Shown here: piece after piece, positions 6,419-11,182 of the stretch | Numbering within the stretch: position 1 is the first letter of the stretch | Layout of the letters: the number at the start of each line of letters is the position of its first letter | Assembly: GCA_002439705.1 (NCBI GenBank) | Contig: DJPE01000061.1 | Span: forward strand, 1-11,182 | Origin: Christensenella sp. UBA6420 | Lineage (GTDB): Bacteria; Bacillota; Clostridia; Christensenellales; DTU072 | Length of the DNA: 11,182 nt | Reading direction: 5' to 3' | The notes under the pieces: generated by a model | Databases searched by the model: none | Seen by the model: the letters and a program-made list of their open reading frames with translations, nothing else | Told to the model about the DNA's origin: nothing | Program-made: the position numbers and the translations under genes

Positions 6419-8500
6419 TTAGTACTTTTCTACGAGTTTAAGATCGATACCCTTTTCGCCGAGTTTGATTACTTTTACCTTTACGGTGTCGCCGATGTTG
6501 ACTACGTCTTCAACCTTTTCAACTCTTTCTTTCGCGAGCTTGGAGATGTGAATCATACCGTTCTTCCCGGGAGCGAGTTCTACCCACGCGCCGAAGTTCA
6601 TTATTCTCACCACGGGTCCTACGAATTCGTCGCCTACTTCGGGGTCTTTCGCGATAGCCATAATGGTCTTCTTCGCCTTGGCCGCCATATCGTCGTCGGT
6701 CGAAGCTATGAATACTTTTCCGTCGTCGTCGATATCAATCTTAACGCCGGTATCTTCGATAATCTTATTGATTACTTTGCCGCCGCTTCCGATTACTTCT
6801 CTGATTTTATCGGGGTCGATGTTGAAGCTGATAATCTTGGGAGCGAACTTGGAAAGATGGTTTCTCGTTTCGGGGATTACTTCGAGCATTTTGCCGAGAA
6901 TAAACATTCTGCCTTCGCGAGCGTGAGCAAGCGCGGTACGCAAAATCTGTTCGTCGATACCCTTAATCTTAATATCCATCTGTATAGCCGTGATACCTTC
7001 CGCAGTACCCGCTACCTTGAAGTCCATATCTCCGTAGAAGTCTTCGAGTCCCTGAATATCGCTCATAACGGAAATCTTGTGATTAGCTTCGTCCTTTATA
7101 AGTCCCATCGCTATACCTGCTACGGGAGCCTTAATGGGTACGCCTGCGTCCATAAGAGCCAAAGTAGAACCGCATACGCTTGCCTGCGAAGTGGAACCGT
7201 TACTGCTTATTACTTCGCTTACCGTTCTTATAGCGTACGGGAAGCATTCGTTGCTGGGAAGCACGGGTTCCAAAGCTCTTTCAGCCAAAGCTCCGTGACC
7301 GATTTCACGACGGCCGGGACTCTTAAGGGGTTTAGCTTCGCCCGTGGAATACGGGGGCATATTGTAGTGGTGCATATATCTCTTGAAGGTATCGTCGTCG
7401 AGTCCTTCGAGTTTTTGCACTTCGGTGATGCTGCCGAGAGTAAGCGTGGTCAAGACCTGAGTCTGTCCGCGGGTAAATACGCCCGAACCGTGAACTCTGG
7501 GCAAAATGCCTACTTCACACCAAATAGGTCTGATATCTTTAAGAGTACGTCCGTCGGGTCTTATTCCCTGTTCGCTGATACGTTTACGAACGAATTCTTT
7601 CTTCATCGCATACAAAACGTCCGCAACGTAACCTTTTTCGTCGGGATAGATTTCCGCGAAGTGAGCCATAAGTTCGTCGTTTACGGCGTCTTCTCTCGCT
7701 TCTCTTTCCTGTCTGTCGAAGGTGTCGTAGATATATGCGATTTTATCCGCGGAATATTCTCTTACTGCCTTTTCGAGTTCTTCGGGAGCGTGGCGAAGTT
7801 CGATATTTTGTTTGGGCTTGCCTACTTCCTTTTGGATTTCTTCTATCCAAGCGACGATTTTCTTGATTTCTTCGTGTCCGAAAAGAATTGCTCCGAGCAT
7901 TTCTTCTTCGGTGAGTTCGTTTGCACCCGCTTCAACCATCATAACCGCATCTTTGGTTCCGCTGAGAGCAAGGTTAAGTCTGCTCTTTTCGCGTTGTTCC
8001 GCGTCAGGGTTGATTACGTATTCACCGTCGACCAAACCTACCATTACGGAACCCGTAGGTCCGTTCCACGGAATATCGGATACGGTAAGAGCGATGCTGC
8101 TGCCGAGCATACCGAATACTTCGGGCGGGATGTTGGTGTCTACGCTGAGCGCAGTGGCTACGACCGCTACGTCGTTAAATAATCCTTTCGGGAAAAGCGG
8201 ACGAATAGGTCTGTCGATAAGACGACTCGTAAGTATAGCCTTATCGGACGGACGTCCTTCTCTCTTCTTAAAACCGCCGGGGATTTTGCCCACAGCGTAC
8301 ATTTTTTCTTCAAAATCAACTCCTAAGGGGAAAAAGTCAATACCTTCTCTCGGAGCTTTTGCCATAGTAACGTTGGTCAAAACAACGGTATCTCCGCAAC
8401 GAATCAAGCATTCGCCGTTGCTGTGAGAGCAGTAACCGCCGATTTCAACGCTGACTTCTCTACCACCGATAGTAGTGGTAAAAATTCTGCTTTCTTTCAT
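6419..8500 (-). CDS. pnp: Polynucleotide phosphorylase (PNPase)
   Basis: A 693-residue 3'-5' exoribonuclease that degrades RNA by phosphorolysis and forms a ring-shaped trimer in the cytoplasm. Domain order is complete: first RNase PH domain (about 10-145, with DRPIRPLFPKG at 96-106), helical linker (about 150-310), second RNase PH domain (about 315-545) with RREIGHGALAERAL at 397-410, STSQAS at 436-441 for phosphate binding and GDMDFKVAGT at 490-499 with the catalytic aspartates, KH domain (about 552-615, GSGG at 571-574), and S1 domain (about 622-690). It is slightly shorter than the B. subtilis or E. coli enzymes (about 705-711) because it ends right after the S1 domain without a tail. AAGGAGG (8505-8511) lies four bases before the ATG. 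It follows rpsO by 142 bases, the widely conserved order. I found no convincing promoter in the gap, so readthrough or processing from rpsO is likely. Confidence 0.98.
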   Translation of the reverse strand: MKESRIFTTTIGGREVSVEIGGYCSHSNGECLIRCGDTVVLTNVTMAKAPREGIDFFPLGVDFEEKMYAVGKIPGGFKKREGRPSDKAILTSRLIDRPIRPLFPKGLFNDVAVVATALSVDTNIPPEVFGMLGSSIALTVSDIPWNGPTGSVMVGLVDGEYVINPDAEQREKSRLNLALSGTKDAVMMVEAGANELTEEEMLGAILFGHEEIKKIVAWIEEIQKEVGKPKQNIELRHAPEELEKAVREYSADKIAYIYDTFDRQEREAREDAVNDELMAHFAEIYPDEKGYVADVLYAMKKEFVRKRISEQGIRPDGRTLKDIRPIWCEVGILPRVHGSGVFTRGQTQVLTTLTLGSITEVQKLEGLDDDTFKRYMHHYNMPPYSTGEAKPLKSPGRREIGHGALAERALEPVLPSNECFPYAIRTVSEVISSNGSTSQASVCGSTLALMDAGVPIKAPVAGIAMGLIKDEANHKISVMSDIQGLEDFYGDMDFKVAGTAEGITAIQMDIKIKGIDEQILRTALAHAREGRMFILGKMLEVIPETRNHLSKFAPKIISFNIDPDKIREVIGSGGKVINKIIEDTGVKIDIDDDGKVFIASTDDDMAAKAKKTIMAIAKDPEVGDEFVGPVVRIMNFGAWVELAPGKNGMIHISKLAKERVEKVEDVVNIGDTVKVKVIKLGEKGIDLKLVEKY

Positions 8501-8552
8501 TTAGCCTCCTTGTTTGTCCGTCACCCGACGAACTGTTTTTATATATAAATTT

Positions 8553-8563
8553 GTTATGATAAC
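8553..8563. promoter_or_regulatory. Short palindrome in the pnp leader
   Basis: GTTAT-G-ATAAC, an 11-base odd palindrome about 50 bases upstream of the pnp start in AT-rich DNA. It could be an operator for a pnp-proximal promoter, but it is short and AT-rich enough to be chance. Confidence 0.2.
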
Positions 8564-8596
8564 CTTTAATAATTCATCTTGCCGAAAGCAAATAGT

Positions 8597-8635
8597 AAAA
8601 ATGAGGTTACTTCAACGGGAAGCAACCTCATTTTT
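8597..8635 (-). terminator. rpsO-pnp intergenic hairpin: terminator or processing site
   Basis: On the minus-strand RNA, a 13-bp stem (8631-8619 with 8613-8601) pairs completely with one G-U wobble and a 5-base loop CCGUU. Read on the plus strand, the same position is an A-C mismatch, so the structure is optimised for the minus strand. An A-run before and a U-run after extend it. It starts about 8 bases after the rpsO stop. It may end most rpsO transcripts, let some read through into pnp, or serve as an RNase processing site as known for the E. coli rpsO-pnp region. Confidence 0.85.
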
Positions 8636-8642
8636 TCCTCAA

Positions 8643-8906
8643 TTACTTTCTCAAATTCAATTCGGCAATAATTGCTCTGTAACGTTCGATATCTTTTTTC
8701 TTCAGATATCCAAGAAGGTTACGTCTTTTACCTATCATTTTAAGCAAACCTCTGCGGGAGTGGTGATCCTTCGGATGAGCTTCGAGATGCGCGTTAAGAG
8801 ATGCGATTCTTTGAGTAAGTAAAGCGATCTGAACTTCGGGCGAACCGGTGTCGCCTTCGGTGCGAGCAAATTTAGCCATGAGTTCGGCTTTGGTCATTTC
8901 ATTCAT
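8643..8906 (-). CDS. rpsO: 30S ribosomal protein S15
   Basis: An 87-residue protein (family norm 88-89) that binds the three-way junction of helices 20-22 in 16S rRNA early in 30S assembly. The S15 core is unmistakable: GDTGSPEVQIALLTQRI at 18-34, then HPKDHHSRRGLLKMIGKRR at about 44-62, and LLGYLKKKDIERY at about 64-76. The start at 8906 is supported by GGAGG (8919-8915) with an 8-base spacer; the internal ATG three codons later would be too far away. The N-terminal extension is slightly shorter than in B. subtilis. It has its own promoter (9014-9042) and a leader of about 100 bases that may mediate feedback control by S15. Confidence 0.98.
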   Translation of the reverse strand: MNEMTKAELMAKFARTEGDTGSPEVQIALLTQRIASLNAHLEAHPKDHHSRRGLLKMIGKRRNLLGYLKKKDIERYRAIIAELNLRK

Positions 8907-9007
8907 TGTTTTTACCTCCGTTAATGAATATTAGTTCGCCTTAAACAAAGTCTGCGTCGTCGTTTTTATAAGGTTGCGGCAGCATCCTTGTCTAAGGTAT
9001 TTTTGAC
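8907..9007 (-). promoter_or_regulatory. rpsO 5' leader, candidate S15-responsive RNA
   Basis: From the predicted transcript start near 9007 to the rpsO ATG. The leader holds four alternating segments: CCUU (8997-8994), AAGG (8989-8986), CCUU (8973-8970) and AAGG (8942-8939). Segments 2 and 3 form a hairpin AAGG-A-UGC / GCA-A-CCUU around a UGCC loop with one A-A mismatch, and segments 1 and 4 can close around it by CCUUA/UAAGG. Alternatively 1 pairs with 2 (tetraloop AGAC) and 3 pairs with 4. Segment 4 lies about 20 bases before the ribosome-binding site. S15 autoregulation through leader RNA is known in several bacteria with unrelated structures; its use here is inference. Confidence 0.45.
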
Positions 9008-9013
9008 TTAACT

Positions 9014-9042
9014 ATAATAACATAGTTTCGTTCCCGTGTAAA
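9014..9042 (-). promoter_or_regulatory. Sigma-A type promoter of rpsO
   Basis: On the minus strand TTTACA (9042-9037) and TATTAT (9019-9014) are separated by exactly 17 bases; each matches the consensus at five of six positions. It lies 26 bases beyond the end of the upstream repeat-protein gene. Confidence 0.82.
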
Positions 9043-9068
9043 CTGTTTTCGCCCCTTTTACTTTATAA

Positions 9069-11182
9069 TTATAGACTCTTTTTAGAAGCGGATACTCCTA
9101 TATTTATAATTGTTCCAGTTGTGTTCTCTCCGCAAGGGGTATCCTTGAACGCGTCGCCGTCTTCGGTATAGTAATAATTGAACGACTCGTTGACGTTCGT
9201 CTTATCGGGGTCGTCGGCAGCCGTTCCTATCCGTCCGCCGTCGAAAGAACCTACTACCGTTCCGCAAACGTACTTTCCCGCGTGCGTAGTCGGGTTGTAC
9301 TTTTCGCCGCTTACTTTAACGGAAAAAGACACTAGGTTTACGCTTACGTTTTTTATTTCTCCACCTGCGTTCTTTCCTGCATAACCGCCTATATACGCCT
9401 TAGTTACAGTATTAGTTACGTTTACGTCTATCTCGGCTGTCAAATCAACGCCGTACACGGTAGAATTTATTATTTTGCCTTCGTTTAGTCCCGCTATCGC
9501 GCCTATATAAAGGATATCGGAAGCAACGCTATCGGTGGCTTCGACGGTAATTTTTATTTCCGCAATCAAGTCTTTAATCGTGCCTGCGTTACGGGCGAAC
9601 AATCCTATAAAACCGTCCGATTCCGTATCTGCGGATACGGTATAGTCGAAAGTAACCTTATGCCCGTTGCCGATAAAAATTCCTTCGAAAGGCTTTTCTC
9701 CGCTACCGATAGGCTTAGTTACGACGATGTCGTTTTGTAAAATTACCGACGCGGAAAAATCGGCGAGACCGTGCAAGTCTTCTTCGGAATAAATCTCTAC
9801 CGGCCACTGCGCGAACAAATCGGTTTCTTGTCCGTCTTCCCACGCAAACAGTCCGTCGCCGTTTTCGTCGGTGTAACGTTTTGTTCCTTCCACCGTGTCA
9901 GCGTACCAACCGCAGAATATACTCTTTTTCTGCGCCCAACTTTCATCGCTTATACCATCGTACGGGAACGAGAACGACTCGCCGAACTTTACCGTAACGG
10001 TCTTAAATAAAGTGTTCTCGTCAAAATAAAGATTAACGGTAACGTAAGTAGCTTCCCATACGGAATAAATATTGACTTCGTCGCTATCGGTATATTCCCA
10101 CCTTAGCAGGCTCTTCCCTTCCGCATTCGTAAGCATTACCGTTCCGTCGGGGTCTAACGCCCAACCCTTGAACACATACCCCGTTCGTACAGGAATTCCC
10201 AAGGTATAGTTATCGTCGTAGCTTACCTGATAGGAAGTTTCTTCACCTACCGCTACGTCGTAAATCAACGTAAATTTGCGGATTTCCCATTCTGCGTAAA
10301 GATTTATTACGGTGTCGGAGAAAGACGGTTCCCACAGTCCGCTCGTTGCGATAACGACGCCGTCGCCCGTCTTCCAATACAAGAACGTTTTACTGCCGTC
10401 GGAGTATACGGGAACGGTAAAGTTATAGCTGTCGCCGTAGTTTATCGTTATTTCTTTTTCTCCCGCAAAATCAACTTTCTTTTCTATATTGAATATTATT
10501 CTGAACTCTGCGGGTTTCCATTTACATTTGAGTTCTACGTTATACGGTATCTTATACGGATTAGTGAAGTCGATAAGATTGCCTTCGTCGTCCAGCCACC
10601 CTTCGAAAGAATATCCTTTCCTTACGGGAATATTCGCAGCCACCCATTCCGCGGTAATTTCGCCGCTTACGCTGTCTACGGGACCCGTTCCGTCCTGCGG
10701 TTCTTCCCCGTCGGCATATCCGAAAGTAGCTTCGGGCAAGCCGGTAGCGATATCGATTATATACTTATAAGACGACAATTTCCATTCGGTTTTTATAATC
10801 GAAGCTCTTTCTTTCGGGACGTAAACAAACATTCCGTTGTCAAACTTATCTCCGAAAGTGTTATCGGAAATCAAAGGTATGCCGCCTTCGAGCATAACGT
10901 AAAGTTTGTCGAGATTTTCGGCGTATTTAAGCGAATAATCGGCTAATTTACTTAACCTGCTCCCCAAAGTAAGCTCGGTAAGATAACGTCCGAAGAAAGC
11001 GTATCCTTCTATTTCGGTAATAAAATAGGTCTTGCCGTCCTTAACGAAATTCGAGCCTATCTCGATACTTCCGAGACTTCTGTCCGAACGAACAACCGAA
11101 GCGTATACGGCGGACGCATTGTCCGTTATTCTCAAAATAAGATTACCGTCTTCGCTTAGCAACAATTCTCCGTCAAACTCGG
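9069..11182 (-). CDS. Large repeat protein: BspA-type LRR, InlB-type and GLUG repeats (5' partial)
   Basis: The last 703 codons of a probably secreted or surface protein; the frame is open to the right edge, so the N-terminus and any signal peptide are missing, and the TTG at 11165 is not a start. Visible from the left of the protein: BspA-type leucine-rich repeat sequence (about residues 55-105, e.g. ITEIEGYAFFGRYLTELTLG), a spacer, four InlB B-type (Listeria-Bacteroides, Flg_new) repeats marked by FEGW, LYW, FKGW and CGW with following KCKW, AEW, SVW and AQW, and then three or four GLUG-type repeats (GLFARNAGTIKDL, IGAIAGLNEGKIINS, IGGYAGKNAGGEIKNV). It ends in SASKKSL without LPXTG, membrane anchor or cell-wall-binding domain. 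These modules are typical of adhesin-like proteins; the partner is unknown. No terminator is visible before the rpsO promoter downstream. Confidence 0.88.
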   Translation of the reverse strand, partial: EFDGELLLSEDGNLILRITDNASAVYASVVRSDRSLGSIEIGSNFVKDGKTYFITEIEGYAFFGRYLTELTLGSRLSKLADYSLKYAENLDKLYVMLEGGIPLISDNTFGDKFDNGMFVYVPKERASIIKTEWKLSSYKYIIDIATGLPEATFGYADGEEPQDGTGPVDSVSGEITAEWVAANIPVRKGYSFEGWLDDEGNLIDFTNPYKIPYNVELKCKWKPAEFRIIFNIEKKVDFAGEKEITINYGDSYNFTVPVYSDGSKTFLYWKTGDGVVIATSGLWEPSFSDTVINLYAEWEIRKFTLIYDVAVGEETSYQVSYDDNYTLGIPVRTGYVFKGWALDPDGTVMLTNAEGKSLLRWEYTDSDEVNIYSVWEATYVTVNLYFDENTLFKTVTVKFGESFSFPYDGISDESWAQKKSIFCGWYADTVEGTKRYTDENGDGLFAWEDGQETDLFAQWPVEIYSEEDLHGLADFSASVILQNDIVVTKPIGSGEKPFEGIFIGNGHKVTFDYTVSADTESDGFIGLFARNAGTIKDLIAEIKITVEATDSVASDILYIGAIAGLNEGKIINSTVYGVDLTAEIDVNVTNTVTKAYIGGYAGKNAGGEIKNVSVNLVSFSVKVSGEKYNPTTHAGKYVCGTVVGSFDGGRIGTAADDPDKTNVNESFNYYYTEDGDAFKDTPCGENTTGTIINIGVSASKKSL
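9330..9620 (-). repeat. GLUG-type repeat block in the surface protein gene
   Basis: Three clear copies of a pattern of roughly 35-45 residues, each with an aromatic or Tyr-Ile followed by G-x-x-A-G/R-x-N-x-G-x-I-x-N/D. Only the amino-acid pattern is conserved; the DNA copies have diverged, so this is an old repeat. A weaker fourth copy (VVGSFDGGRIG) lies nearer the C-terminus. Confidence 0.7.
9804..10658 (-). repeat. Four InlB B-type (Flg_new) repeats in the surface protein gene
   Basis: Four units of about 60-75 residues. Each has a Y/F-G-x-x-Y/F start (or equivalent), a G-W or Y-W core and a closing W after Leu/Ile-x-Ala/Cys. They are strongly diverged from each other, with insertions in the third and fourth. 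They form small beta-grasp-like modules in known proteins. Confidence 0.72.

Noticed and set aside
6715..6740. Short TCGTCG-type tandem repeat
   Set aside because: It encodes the Asp-rich stretch of the PNPase KH domain and is explained by protein sequence, not by a microsatellite.
6548..8182. 544-codon open frame on the plus strand
   Set aside because: It lies entirely opposite pnp in the same codon register, has no ribosome-binding site at its GTG, and its translation is Phe/Tyr/Ser-rich without domains. pnp is certain on the other strand.
8512..8596. A pnp-specific promoter
   Set aside because: The AT-rich leader contains TATATA-like boxes on the minus strand, but no -35 with acceptable match and spacing.
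1..11182. CRISPR array, tRNA, rRNA, insertion sequence or prophage signals
   Set aside because: No regularly spaced direct repeats, cloverleaf sequence, transposase, integrase or phage-type gene was seen on either strand.

Overview
The window looks like chromosomal housekeeping DNA from a low-to-moderate GC Gram-positive bacterium, most likely an uncultured gut-type member of the Clostridia (Bacillota). The evidence is strong GGAGG ribosome-binding sites before almost every gene, sigma-A type promoters, short U-tailed terminators, a lepA-hemW pair, an rpsO-pnp pair, and a large protein combining BspA-type leucine-rich, InlB-type and GLUG repeats. The taxonomic call is inference; no rRNA gene is present to test it.

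Left part (1-3376): the 3' end of clpB (+) converges on the lepA-hemW operon (-). Both share a 14-bp perfect bidirectional terminator at 417-450. lepA and hemW overlap by one base (TAATG), which suggests translational coupling. lepA has a good promoter (TTGATT-17-TATAAT). In many Firmicutes hemW is followed by hrcA-grpE-dnaK; here it is followed by the convergent clpB.

Middle (3377-6360, all +): a stand-alone LUD-domain protein and a cytoplasmic glycerophosphodiester phosphodiesterase form a tight pair. They are followed by an easily missed 35-codon membrane peptide gene (4941-5048) with its own strong ribosome-binding site and a terminator. A separate promoter (TTGACT-17-TGATAAAAT) drives a two-pass membrane protein of 358 residues that I do not recognise. 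For this protein and the two enzymes, the longest open frame starts upstream of the real start; ribosome-binding sites and promoters fix the starts at 3512, 4130 and 5225.

Right part (6361-11182, all -): polynucleotide phosphorylase (pnp) lies downstream of ribosomal protein S15 (rpsO), the order seen widely in bacteria. A strong hairpin terminator or attenuator lies between them. rpsO has a near-consensus promoter and a leader of about 100 nt. In this leader four CCUU/AAGG segments can pair in two mutually exclusive ways, so it is a candidate S15 autoregulatory RNA. Upstream of rpsO lies the 3' part of a large repeat-rich, probably extracellular protein gene, with no visible terminator before the rpsO promoter.

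No tRNA, rRNA, CRISPR array, insertion sequence or prophage gene was seen, and no gene-free stretch exceeds 300 bases. The least explained items are the rpsO leader, the 35-residue peptide with a 15-bp palindrome in front of it, and the two-pass membrane protein. I see no clear multi-gene defence or mobile system here.
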